Positions 26,507 to 38,214 of a stretch of 44,403 bases of DNA are shown one piece after another. The position numbers and the translations under genes are program-made. The stretch comes from an uncultured Magnetospirillum sp. (lineage in GTDB: Bacteria > Pseudomonadota > Alphaproteobacteria > Rhodospirillales > Magnetospirillaceae), in assembly GCF_903853455.1 (NCBI RefSeq), contig NZ_CAINTR010000206.1, positions 1 through 44,403 of the forward strand, in the 5' to 3' direction. Each line of letters begins with the position of its first letter. Position 1 is the stretch's first letter. The notes under the pieces were generated by a model. The model was not told the origin of the DNA and searched no databases. It saw only the letters and a list, made by a program, of their open reading frames with translations.

Positions 26507-27322
26507 AAGAATTCTTACGGGCATGACTATACCTCACATGACTGGCTCACTCTTCACTTCGAGGTAAAATCAAATGAACGGTTAATAGAAATTAGCGAGC
26601 TTCCAATATTTAAAGGAGACAGAGTCCTTGATGTTGGGTGTGGGCCGGGAATATTTGGAAGCTATATATCACTTCTGATTGGAAACAAAGGGCACATACA
26701 TTGCATCGATCACGACGAAAAAAATATAATTCAGGCTCAGGAGAGGCTTTCATCAACGAAAATGACTAATTGGTCGGTCAATCGAGACGACTTAATGAGC
26801 GCCATTGAGTTGTGCAAAATTTATGACGTTGTTATTTTGTTCAATGTGCTGAGTTACGTTTCCAACCCCGCCAAATTTCTTAAGGATCTATCAAGCAACA
26901 TGAGGAGGGGGGCGAGAATAATAGTTAAGGACTTCGATATGTTATCAATTAAATTTAACTGCATCGATGACTTAAAACTATCATCTCTGATCAACGCCTC
27001 CCTGCTCTGCAGCAGAGATAGCTTATCATTATCTTGCGACGCATTCTTTGGAAGAAGCGTTCCTTTTATATATAGGCAGCATAATTATGCTTGCCATAAT
27101 GAAAAAATTTTAACTCACTTTATAAGCCATCCATTTTCGAAGTCTGACGAACTGTACATTTTTGAGACAGTGAATATTTTGCTAAAGCAGCCACACTCAT
27201 CTATTGATTTTGCGACTAAAGAATACTTTAATTCAGCATTCAACTTAAATAACGGATGGTTTTATGAAAAAGATGAAGCATTCATGATCGAAAATGAATT
27301 TGTTTCTATATTGACAATATGA
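26504..27322 (+). CDS. Class I SAM-dependent methyltransferase-like protein, acquired DNA
   Basis: 272 residues. Motif I is VLDVGCGPG (41-49), the acidic end of strand 2 is IHCIDHD (Asp69), and motif IV is YDVVILFNVLSYV (107-119), so the Rossmann SAM-binding core is intact. The C-terminal half, from about residue 145, resembles no family I recognise and presumably sets the substrate. Local GC is about 38% against 65-70% in the flanks, and codon use is AT-rich throughout, so it is almost certainly imported. The start lies in the left inverted repeat with an in-frame stop just upstream, fixing the ATG. The last 17 bases overlap the convergent gene. Confidence 0.8.
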   Translation: MKNSYGHDYTSHDWLTLHFEVKSNERLIEISELPIFKGDRVLDVGCGPGIFGSYISLLIGNKGHIHCIDHDEKNIIQAQERLSSTKMTNWSVNRDDLMSAIELCKIYDVVILFNVLSYVSNPAKFLKDLSSNMRRGARIIVKDFDMLSIKFNCIDDLKLSSLINASLLCSRDSLSLSCDAFFGRSVPFIYRQHNYACHNEKILTHFISHPFSKSDELYIFETVNILLKQPHSSIDFATKEYFNSAFNLNNGWFYEKDEAFMIENEFVSILTI

Positions 27323-28589
27323 GGTGCTTTCCATTAAGGGCGCAGGCAAGTTTCCGCAGGAACATTTTTGTCTCGGACCCCCTGCCAATCATAATGTCAC
27401 GAGACAGATTTATAAAATTATTCTTTGCCTTATTAAATATCTTGAAAATAGGAGAGAGCGGAACGGATCCAAAACTATACGAAATAACTCCGCTCAATGT
27501 TGCGACATAATTTTCAATATCATACGTTCCATCAAGCATATTTGACATGCTCATTTCAATTATTCTCGATATATTTTCCTTATCGTGGAGAAAGTCTGAC
27601 GTCAGCGCGACGCTATTAATGTAGCGATCCTTTGAAATTGCGGATATGCACTTATGATATTCTGTGGTGAATACCTTCCAGTCGCCATTACGAATCATCA
27701 ATAGCTGCTCAGGGTCAATTCCCGTGAATCTAGACGCAAGATCTTTTCCAAGTCTCTTCTCAAGGTATATCTCGAAGAACTCTGGGGATAGCAGTGAATT
27801 TACAATGCTGCTGACCTCGCCCCCGATTCTTTTTGGCGACACACCGCTCACAAGCTTCGCCCTTGCAGTATTGACCGTATAGGTGTCGGTATAGATTTTG
27901 TTGGTGTACTCCTGAAATGACTTGTAGAATATGCCGTAAAATGCATCCTCATGCTGCAGGGAATGAGGAAACAATGATTTTATTTTCGGATAAATATCCA
28001 TTGTTCCAATGTAACCAACTTTGCTATTAACATCAATTACGGCGTCAATAGCTTCCTTAAATTCATCTCCTCGGCAAATGTCTGAGAATTCCATTAAATA
28101 TGGCGTAATTACGTCGATGAAATCAGTCTCTCCATCTTCGTATTCCCTTGGTATGATCGTGCAGTTATTTGCAATTGCCTTGCAGTGCGTTATGTACTTT
28201 GAATCCTTAAGATCAGGCCTGTAAATAGTGGAGTAATCTATTTGATTTTGGATAAGATCTCTGCTTCTTGATGCCCCCATTCCGCATAACACTATAGCAC
28301 CACCAGAAACAAGTCGATTGAACCAAGGCGATGACACGATATTCTTAATAATATTTGCCTGCTTGCTGTTTGAGAAGCTTAAAATGTTGTCTGTGCAAAG
28401 CAGGACATTGTCGAACTGCAACAAAAGAAGGTAAATATTCTTTTTATGGTACTCTGCTTCATCCTCGACACATATAGATGATAGCGAGCTAGCCGATAGG
28501 TACCTTGGATTCATGTGGCTGAGATCATTGTAGAAGACGCAACGCTTGTATTTTGATAGCGCGTTAACGTCATCGTCAATCATCAACAT
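27306..28589 (-). CDS. Protein of unknown family, AT-rich cassette partner
   Basis: 427 residues, no family recognised. The N-terminal portion looks alpha/beta: hydrophobic strands NIYLLLLQFDNVLLCTDN and SGGAIVLCGMGASRSR resemble Rossmann-like strands with a glycine-containing loop. From about residue 150 it is mainly helical and charged. No signal peptide or membrane helix. AT-rich like its partner and convergent with it, with a 17-base 3' overlap. Its ATG is the end of the right inverted repeat, and an in-frame TAA lies 12 bases upstream. A role beside a methyltransferase could be surface modification, defence or selfish maintenance; none is shown by sequence. Confidence 0.75.
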   Translation of the reverse strand: MLMIDDDVNALSKYKRCVFYNDLSHMNPRYLSASSLSSICVEDEAEYHKKNIYLLLLQFDNVLLCTDNILSFSNSKQANIIKNIVSSPWFNRLVSGGAIVLCGMGASRSRDLIQNQIDYSTIYRPDLKDSKYITHCKAIANNCTIIPREYEDGETDFIDVITPYLMEFSDICRGDEFKEAIDAVIDVNSKVGYIGTMDIYPKIKSLFPHSLQHEDAFYGIFYKSFQEYTNKIYTDTYTVNTARAKLVSGVSPKRIGGEVSSIVNSLLSPEFFEIYLEKRLGKDLASRFTGIDPEQLLMIRNGDWKVFTTEYHKCISAISKDRYINSVALTSDFLHDKENISRIIEMSMSNMLDGTYDIENYVATLSGVISYSFGSVPLSPIFKIFNKAKNNFINLSRDIMIGRGSETKMFLRKLACALNGKHLILSI

Positions 28590-28603
28590 AATTCCCAGTT
28601 ATC
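28587..28603 (-). repeat. Right 17-bp terminal inverted repeat of AT-rich cassette
   Basis: CATAATTCCCAGTTATC on the plus strand, an exact reverse complement of the left copy at 26490-26506. It supplies the start codon of the 427-residue gene and overlaps the stop codon of the recombinase remnant. GC content rises again immediately outside it. No target-site duplication is visible beside the two copies. Confidence 0.9.
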
Positions 28604-28715
28604 AGATCCCTTTCACGCGATTAAGGGTGCCTGCGCGGGCGATGCTGACACACAGGCTGGAATCGCTTACCTGGGTGTAGACCTTGGTGGTGGCGGTGGA
28701 GATGTGGCCGGGTAG
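28602..28715 (-). pseudogene. C-terminal remnant of a tyrosine recombinase (integrase)
   Basis: Thirty-seven codons read LPGHISTATTKVYTQVSDSS and so on to a TGA. GHISTATTKVYTQV matches the last catalytic block of phage-type integrases: a conserved histidine, then the nucleophilic tyrosine 9 residues later. An in-frame TAG precedes the fragment and no start or upstream catalytic residues remain, so it is a decayed fragment. Its stop overlaps the right inverted repeat, and it is in frame with the 427-residue gene beyond. It shows that this locus between recN and ligA has hosted an integrating element. Confidence 0.75.
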
Positions 28716-30896
<2,181 letters not shown>

Positions 30897-30913
30897 AGGG
30901 ACCGGAACCGGCG

Positions 30914-30941
30914 GCGGCGGATCACTCCTCCGCCGCTTTTT
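30914..30941 (+). terminator. Rho-independent terminator of ligA
   Basis: GCGGCGGA (30914-30921) pairs with TCCGCCGC (30929-30936), followed by TTTTT. It starts 18 bases past the ligA stop and overlaps the last codons of the convergent ABC transporter gene. Confidence 0.8.
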
Positions 30942-32268
30942 CCTCTTCGGCTTCCATCTCCTCGACCACTTCCTCGGGCAGCATCAGCACGCCGGAATTG
31001 TAGTCGTAGTCGAAGATCTCGGCGTAACGGCCCCAGGTGATGGCGGTCTCCAGCACCCGCTCGGCCTCGTTGTCGGTGAGGTAGTCCTCCAGCTCCTGGA
31101 GGAAGCGGTTTTCCGGCGCCCGATGATCCTTGCGTTCGTCCAGCACCCGGCGGATATGGGCCGCCAGCGGGATGTTCTTGATCAGGGCCTCGGCGAACAT
31201 CTCCTTGCGCTCGGCGTCCTCGGCCTCGACGAAAAGCTGCCCCGCCTGGGTGAGGAAGATGTCGCCGGCGGCGATCCGCGCCAGCCCCAACACCCGCAAT
31301 CCTTCGAACAGATGGAACAGGGTATCGTCTTCCAGCTCGGTTTCCTCGGCCAGCTGCGGCAGGTCGGCGCGGCCGCTGAAGGGCGGTTCGGCGATGGTCT
31401 CCAGCAGACCGGCCAGCTTGCCCGGCGTGGTGTCGGGCAGGCGGTAGCCCAGGGTGAGCTGTTCGGCGGCGCCGGCGACGGCACCTCGCACATGGGCGGT
31501 CATCAGGGTGTAGACCTCGTCCACGATCTGGCGGAATGCCGCCGATTCGGTGTCGCGCGGCCGGGGCAGCCCGACCCGGATCTCGGCCCTTACCCGGCCG
31601 GGATCGCTGGAGAACACCAGCACCCGGTCGGCCATGGAGACCGCTTCCTCGATGTTGTGCGACACCAGCAGGATGCCCTTGGTGGGGATCTTGCTCTCGT
31701 CCCACAGGTCGAGAAGGTCCTCGCGCAGGGTCTCGGAGGTCAGCACGTCCAGCGCCGAGAACGGCTCGTCCAGCAGCAGCACGTCCGGGCGCATCACCAG
31801 GGCGCGGGCGAAGCCGACCCGCTGGCGCATGCCGCCCGACAATTCCTTCGGGTAGGCGCTTTCATAACCGCCGAGACCGATCAGCTCGATGGCCTCGTTG
31901 GCGCGCTCCTCGCGCTCGACGAGACCGACGCCGGCCGCTTCCAGCCCCAGTTCCACGTTCTCCTGCACCGTCAGCCAGGGGAACAGGGCGAAGGACTGGA
32001 ACACCATGGAGATGCCCCGCGCCGGGCCGGTCATGGTCTTGCCCCGATACCGCACGTCGCCGCCATTGGCCGGAATCAGACCGGCCATGATCCGCAGCAG
32101 GGTCGACTTGCCCGAGCCGGACTTGCCCAGCAGGGCGACGATCTCGCCCTCTTCCAGGCGGAAGTCGACGCCTTCCAGCACGGTGCGCTCGGCGCGCTCG
32201 GGGGTTCGGAAGGTCTTGCGCACGCCCTTGAGGTCGAGCAAGGCGGTGGTCGTGGCGGCGTGGTTCAT
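30922..32268 (-). CDS. NitT/TauT-type ABC transporter ATPase with C-terminal AAA-associated domain
   Basis: 448 residues. The ATPase has Walker A GKSGSGKST, Q-loop FQSFALFPWLTV, signature LSGGMRQRVGFARAL and Walker B DVLLLDEPFSALD. That ALFPWLTV loop is typical of nitrate/sulfonate/taurine systems. From about residue 280 an AAA-associated C-terminal domain follows (QLTLGYRLPDTTPGKLAGL to the end), ending in a Glu-rich tail; it is probably regulatory. It is 10 bases downstream of the permease gene. The energising subunit of an importer whose substrate is unknown. Confidence 0.9.
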   Translation of the reverse strand: MNHAATTTALLDLKGVRKTFRTPERAERTVLEGVDFRLEEGEIVALLGKSGSGKSTLLRIMAGLIPANGGDVRYRGKTMTGPARGISMVFQSFALFPWLTVQENVELGLEAAGVGLVEREERANEAIELIGLGGYESAYPKELSGGMRQRVGFARALVMRPDVLLLDEPFSALDVLTSETLREDLLDLWDESKIPTKGILLVSHNIEEAVSMADRVLVFSSDPGRVRAEIRVGLPRPRDTESAAFRQIVDEVYTLMTAHVRGAVAGAAEQLTLGYRLPDTTPGKLAGLLETIAEPPFSGRADLPQLAEETELEDDTLFHLFEGLRVLGLARIAAGDIFLTQAGQLFVEAEDAERKEMFAEALIKNIPLAAHIRRVLDERKDHRAPENRFLQELEDYLTDNEAERVLETAITWGRYAEIFDYDYNSGVLMLPEEVVEEMEAEEEKAAEE

Positions 32269-32278
32269 GGGAGTCTCC

Positions 32279-34018
32279 TCAGTCGAGGCGCAAACGGTCG
32301 GCGGCCAGCATGTAGAGCCGGCGCCAGAGGAAGCGGTTGAAGGCCATCACGAACAGGCACATGACGGCGATGCCGAGCGCGATACGGGGAAAATCGCCAT
32401 CGGCGGTGGCGTGGGCGATATAGGCGCCGAGGCCGTGAGCCTCCAGCTTGGTATCGCCCCAGCTCACCATCTCCGCCACGATGGAGGCGTTCCACGAGCC
32501 GCCCGAGGCGGTGATGGCGCCGGTGACATAGGACGGGAAGATGGCCGGCATATAGAAGCGCTTCCACTTCAGCCAGCCCTTCAGCTTCATGTTGCCGGCG
32601 GCATCCTTCATGTCCTGCGGGATGGCCGAGGCCCCGGCGATGACGTTGAACAGGATGTACCACTGGGTGCCCAGGATCATCAGCGGGCTGGTCCAGACAT
32701 CGACGTTGAGGTCGAAATGCACGATCAGGATCACCGCCACCGGGAACATCAGATTGGCGGGGAAGGCGGCGAGGAACTGGGCGATCCATTGGACGTTCTG
32801 CGCCACCAGCGGCCGCTGGCCGATCCACACCCCGATGGGCACCCAGATCACCGAGGCCAGGGCGATCAGCACTGAAACACGGATGGTGGTGGCCACCCCG
32901 TAGAGCAGCACCATCCCGACCTCGTGCAGTTCCACCTCGCCGTTGATGAACAGGCTGACCTCGACCAGGGCAACGAGGGCGGCAACGATCAGCACCACAT
33001 CCCAGACCCGGTCGGCCCATGGGGGGAAATTGATCAGCGGCCCCGGCGCGCGGTGGAACAGCTTGTCGTCGTCCTGGCGCCGCAGCAGGCCGGTGAAGAT
33101 ATCCCACAGCATGGTCGGCAACTGGGTCATGAAGCGGAAGAAGCGGGCGCGCTGCATCAGGGTCAGCAGCCAGGAATCCGGCACCTGCTCGCCGGGCAGG
33201 GAATCCACCTTGAACTTGTCGGCCCAGGCCACCAGCGGCCGGAAGATCAACTGGTCGTAGAAGATGATGCCGCCCAGCACCGCCAGCACCGCCCAGCCGA
33301 TGGCGCCCAGATTCTTGTCGGCGATGGCCAGGGCGATATAGGAGCCGATGCCGGGCAGGCTGATATTCTGGCCCGACACGGTGATGGCCTCGGACGCCAC
33401 CACGAAGAACCAGCCACCCGAGACCGACATCATCATGTTCCACACCAGACCCGGCACGCCCCAGGGCAGTTCCAGCCGCCAGAAGCGCTGCCACGGCGAC
33501 AGGTGGAAGATGTTGGAGGCCTCGATCAGGTCGTTGGGCACTGTCTTCAGCGAAGAATACAGGCTGAACGCCATGTTCCAGGCCTGCGAGGTGAAGATGG
33601 CGAAGATGGCGGCGCATTCCACCCCCAGCAGGTTGCCGGGAAACAGGGCGATGAAGCCGGTCACCGTGATGGACAGGAAGCCCAGGATCGGAATCGACTG
33701 CAAGATGTCGAGGATGGGGATCAGCACCTTTTCCAGCGCCGGCACCTTGGCCGCCAGGGTGGCGTAGGTCAGGGTGAAGAACAGCGAGGCCACCAGCGCC
33801 GCGCCCATGCGCAACGCGCTGCGCAGCAGGTAATACGGCAGGTTGCTGGGGTCCAGCGACATGGGCAGCGGCTCGCCCACGTCATAGGGGATGCTCATCT
33901 GAGCCCCGCCATAGGCCAGCAACGCCAGCAAGGCGAAGATCACCGGGATCAGGGCCAGGTCCCAGAAATTGGGCTTGAGGCTGGGGGCGACCGCGACGGG
34001 AGGAAGGCTGAACCGCAT
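32279..34018 (-). CDS. ABC transporter permease, two permease domains fused
   Basis: A 579-residue inner-membrane protein of about 12 helices. Two BPD_transp_1 domains lie in tandem: the first around residues 90-270 with EAA-like SNIFHLSPWQRFWRLELPWG, and the second around 380-560 with the EAA-like segment from AAGNMKLKGWLKWKRFYMPA. Fusing the two halves makes a single-chain permease. It pairs with the ATPase gene downstream. No periplasmic binding protein gene accompanies the pair, so the binding protein is encoded elsewhere or not used. Confidence 0.9.
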   Translation of the reverse strand: MRFSLPPVAVAPSLKPNFWDLALIPVIFALLALLAYGGAQMSIPYDVGEPLPMSLDPSNLPYYLLRSALRMGAALVASLFFTLTYATLAAKVPALEKVLIPILDILQSIPILGFLSITVTGFIALFPGNLLGVECAAIFAIFTSQAWNMAFSLYSSLKTVPNDLIEASNIFHLSPWQRFWRLELPWGVPGLVWNMMMSVSGGWFFVVASEAITVSGQNISLPGIGSYIALAIADKNLGAIGWAVLAVLGGIIFYDQLIFRPLVAWADKFKVDSLPGEQVPDSWLLTLMQRARFFRFMTQLPTMLWDIFTGLLRRQDDDKLFHRAPGPLINFPPWADRVWDVVLIVAALVALVEVSLFINGEVELHEVGMVLLYGVATTIRVSVLIALASVIWVPIGVWIGQRPLVAQNVQWIAQFLAAFPANLMFPVAVILIVHFDLNVDVWTSPLMILGTQWYILFNVIAGASAIPQDMKDAAGNMKLKGWLKWKRFYMPAIFPSYVTGAITASGGSWNASIVAEMVSWGDTKLEAHGLGAYIAHATADGDFPRIALGIAVMCLFVMAFNRFLWRRLYMLAADRLRLD

Positions 34019-34119
34019 CGGGAAGGCCTGTTCTTGCGATTGGTTGCTGGCTTCTTAGCCCTCTCCCCGGCCGATGTCGAGGCGGGAAACGTGACGGTAT
34101 AGTGACTGTCAGTTTGCTG

Positions 34120-34608
34120 TCAGATCCGGTCCAGCACTACGAAGTCGAAGGCGGGATCGCCGTCGTTGCTGTCGCGGCTCACCTCCCGCCAGCGGTCGCG
34201 GTCGAAATCGGGAAAGCGGGTGTCGCCGTCATAGGCGCGACGGATCTCGGTGACGTACAGCCGGCCGCAGCGCGGCAGCGCCTCGGCGAACAGGGCGCTG
34301 CCGCCGATCACCATCAGCTCCGCCGCGTCGGGCGCCAGTTGCCCGGCCAGGGCCAACGCCTCGTCCAGGCAATGGGCGGCGTGGGCGCCTGGGGCGGACC
34401 AGTCGGCCTGGCGGGTCACCACGATATTGGGCCGGCCCGGCAACGGCCGCCCGATGGAGACCCAGGTCTTGCGCCCCATGATCACCGGCTTGCCCAGCGT
34501 GTTGCGCTTGAACCATTTGAGGTCCGCCGGAATGTGCCAGGGCAGGGCGTTGTCCTTGCCGATCACCCCGTTGGCGGCGACGGCGACGATCAGGGCTACG
34601 GGCGTCAT
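34120..34608 (-). CDS. folA: Dihydrofolate reductase
   Basis: A 162-residue DHFR: N-terminal [20 protein letters not shown], substrate loop [14 protein letters not shown] with the catalytic acid Asp29, cofactor motif [17 protein letters not shown], and GGSALF near residue 100. It reduces dihydrofolate to tetrahydrofolate with NADPH. The ATG overlaps the thyA stop by 4 bases (ATGA), so the two are translationally coupled. Coupling is functional too, because ThyA produces the dihydrofolate that FolA recycles. Confidence 0.95.
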   Translation of the reverse strand: MTPVALIVAVAANGVIGKDNALPWHIPADLKWFKRNTLGKPVIMGRKTWVSIGRPLPGRPNIVVTRQADWSAPGAHAAHCLDEALALAGQLAPDAAELMVIGGSALFAEALPRCGRLYVTEIRRAYDGDTRFPDFDRDRWREVSRDSNDGDPAFDFVVLDRI

Positions 34609-35399
34609 ACCGCCACCGGCGCGGCGATATGGGGGTGAGACTGGTAGTCCTCCACCGTGATGTCGTCCATGGTGAAGGCGAACAGGTCGGTGACCGCGGG
34701 GTTGAGCCGCAGGGTCGGCAGCGCCAGGGGCTGGCGCGACAGCTGCAACGCCGCCTGCGCGCCGTGGTTGGCGTAGAGATGGGCGTCGCCGAAGGTGTGG
34801 ACGAAGTCGCCGGGCTGCAAGCCGGTCACCTGGGCGATCATATGGGTCAGCAGGGCGTAGGAGGCGATGTTGAACGGCACCCCCAGGAACACGTCGGCCG
34901 AGCGCTGGTACAATTGGCAGGACAGTTTGCCCTCGGCCACGTAGAACTGGAACAGGCAGTGGCAGGGCGGCAGCGCCATCTGGTCCACGTCGGCCGGATT
35001 CCACGCCGAGACGATCAGCCGCCGGGAATCCGGGTTGGTCTTGATCATCTCCACCACCTGGGCGATCTGGTCGATGGTCCGCCCGTCGGGACAGGCCCAG
35101 GACCGCCACTGCTTGCCGTAGACCGGTCCCAGCTCGCCGTCGGCATCGGCCCATTCGTTCCAGATGGACACCTTGTTGTCCTTGAGCCAGGCGATATTGG
35201 TCTCGCCCCGCAGGAACCACAGCAGCTCGACGAAGATGGAGCGGGTGTGCAGCTTCTTGGTGGTCACCAGCGGAAAGCCCTGCGACAGGTCGAAGCGCAT
35301 CTGGTGACCGAACACGCTGGTGGTGCCGGTGCCGGTGCGGTCGGCCTTGAAGACGCCGTCGCGGCGGATGCGTTCGAGCAGTTCGAGGTACTGGATCAC
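34605..35399 (-). CDS. thyA: Thymidylate synthase
   Basis: A 264-residue enzyme, the usual length of the E. coli type. It has [20 protein letters not shown], the catalytic Cys146 in [12 protein letters not shown], and the dUMP-binding [17 protein letters not shown]. It converts dUMP to dTMP using methylene-tetrahydrofolate. GTG 35399 with GGAG 8 bases upstream is the start. It is upstream of and coupled to folA, and divergent from the tmRNA gene about 100 bases away. Confidence 0.97.
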   Translation of the reverse strand: MIQYLELLERIRRDGVFKADRTGTGTTSVFGHQMRFDLSQGFPLVTTKKLHTRSIFVELLWFLRGETNIAWLKDNKVSIWNEWADADGELGPVYGKQWRSWACPDGRTIDQIAQVVEMIKTNPDSRRLIVSAWNPADVDQMALPPCHCLFQFYVAEGKLSCQLYQRSADVFLGVPFNIASYALLTHMIAQVTGLQPGDFVHTFGDAHLYANHGAQAALQLSRQPLALPTLRLNPAVTDLFAFTMDDITVEDYQSHPHIAAPVAV

Positions 35400-35487
35400 G
35401 AGGCCGAGCTCCGTCTTTGGACGGCCGCACTTTACCCCAGCCCAAGTCGAGAGTCATGACCCACTAGCGCTCCGGCTCGGGGCACTC

Positions 35488-35493
35488 TATATT
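35488..35493 (+). promoter_or_regulatory. Likely -10 box of ssrA
   Basis: TATATT just before the first structured part of the tmRNA acceptor piece. No consensus -35 was found at 16-18 bases spacing. Confidence 0.4.
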
Positions 35494-35495
35494 GA

Positions 35496-35790
35496 GGGGG
35501 TCGGGCAACCGACTATGACGCTAAACGCCATGCGGAATAGACGTTACGGACCCGGGGGCGGTACCCGGCGCCTCCACCAGATTTCTCCCGGCCATCGCGG
35601 CCGGGATCACTGGGGGCGAAATAGGATCGACGTGCGCAGTAAAGGTATGGTTTGCGTTCGGCATGATACCACCGTTATCGGGTCAATCCTAACAAGTGCC
35701 AACGACAACGTTGCTCTTGCCGCTGCGGCTTAATTGCCCGTAAGCGCGGTATAGGGGGGGGCACCGGGCAACAGAAGCCCCCCCCACTTA
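35496..35790 (+). ncRNA. ssrA: Two-piece permuted tmRNA (ssrA)
   Basis: Circularly permuted alphaproteobacterial tmRNA. The acceptor piece comes first and ends in a T-arm-like GGACCCGGGGGCGGTACCCGG then CGCCTCC-ACCA (to 35579). A 32-base spacer containing the hairpin GGCCATCGCGGCC is removed. The coding piece starts GGGGGCG (35612-35618), which pairs with CGCCTCC of the acceptor piece to make a 7-bp acceptor stem with one G-U. The tag frame (GCC at 35698 to TAA at 35733) reads ANDNVALAAAA. A pseudoknot follows: TTGCCCG with CGGGCAA, and GGGGGGG with CCCCCCC. It rescues stalled ribosomes and tags the product for ClpXP; sspB follows immediately. Outer ends are approximate. Confidence 0.93.
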
Positions 35791-35835
35791 ATCTGGACGA
35801 ACGGGTATTCGTCCTGACGTTATCTTTGTGAAGGG

Positions 35836-36342
35836 ATGCCGGAACCGATGCCGGTCGAAGAATTACGCTACGACAAGATGGTGGAAGACGCGCTCCGGGG
35901 TGTGGTGCGCGACTCGCTGACCTTTGCCGCCGAGCAGGGGCTTCCGGGTGACCATCACTTCTACGTCACCTTCCGCACCCATCATCCGGGCGTGGCGCTG
36001 CCGGTCCATGTCCTGGCCCGTCATCCCGACGAGATGACCATCGTGCTCCAGCACCAGTTCTGGGACCTGGAGGTCGGCCACGACCAGTTCGCGGTGACGC
36101 TGTCCTTCTCGGGCAAGTCGGAACGGCTGGTGATCCCGTTCGCGGCGGTGTCCGGCTTCGCCGATCCCTCGGCCAAGTTCGGCCTCCAGTTCCAGGCGGT
36201 CCCCGGCGACGACGACGACGAGGATTTCGGCGACGAAGACCTGGGCGAGCCCGCCCCGCCCGAGTCCGACGCCACCGCCGCCAAGCCCGAGGGCGACGAG
36301 GACGGCAAGGTGGTCACGCTGGACCGCTTCAGGAAGAAGTGA
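35836..36342 (+). CDS. sspB: SspB, ClpXP adaptor for ssrA-tagged proteins (alpha type)
   Basis: A 168-residue SspB. The folded domain (about 5-120) holds HHFYVTFRTHHPGVALPVHV and the conserved LQHQFWDLEV, followed by an acidic, Pro-rich linker. The last stretch, GKVVTLDRFRKK, is the ClpX-binding tail seen in alphaproteobacterial SspB. It captures ssrA-tagged proteins and delivers them to ClpXP. ATG 35836 is used; ATG 35848 is better spaced from AAGGG. Placement 46 bases after the tmRNA gene joins the tag and its adaptor in one locus. Confidence 0.94.
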   Translation: MPEPMPVEELRYDKMVEDALRGVVRDSLTFAAEQGLPGDHHFYVTFRTHHPGVALPVHVLARHPDEMTIVLQHQFWDLEVGHDQFAVTLSFSGKSERLVIPFAAVSGFADPSAKFGLQFQAVPGDDDDEDFGDEDLGEPAPPESDATAAKPEGDEDGKVVTLDRFRKK

Positions 36343-36365
36343 GTCTTCCCCTCCCCTGCTGATTT

Positions 36366-36465
36366 CGTCATGCCCGGACATGTTCCGGGCATCCACGCCA
36401 ATCCGCCCCCTGGTCTTTGGTGCTACGGCACCACGTGGATACGCGGGTCAAGCCCGCGCATGACG
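36366..36465. repeat. Inverted pair of REP-type palindromes upstream of fumarase
   Basis: CGTCATGCCCGGA-CATGT-TCCGGGCATCCACG (from 36366) and CGTGGATACGCGGGTCAAGC (from 36434), closed by CCGCGCATGACG, are two related palindromes in opposite orientation, with a GGTGC-TACG-GCACC hairpin between them. They are a common alphaproteobacterial intergenic family and different from the REP pair near 15.2 kb. They occupy the sspB-fumarase gap. Confidence 0.75.
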
Positions 36466-36588
36466 GATGCGGAGTGGCATCCGGCGCTTGACGTTCCCGC
36501 CAAAAAGGTGTTTGACCTGAGCCGCCGTCGGCCTCCCTCCAAAGGGTGGGGCGGCGCCACCTGTTCCCTTGTCCAAAGGTCGCCAGCC

Positions 36589-38205
<1,617 letters not shown>

Positions 38206-38214
38206 AGGCGCCGG

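Noticed and set aside
27306-28589. Identification of the 427-residue protein as a DUF115/motility accessory factor
   Set aside because: Glycine loops and the usual motifs of that family are not present; similarity was only superficial.
26490-28603. Classical insertion sequence
   Set aside because: Neither gene resembles a transposase and no target-site duplication is visible beside the repeats.
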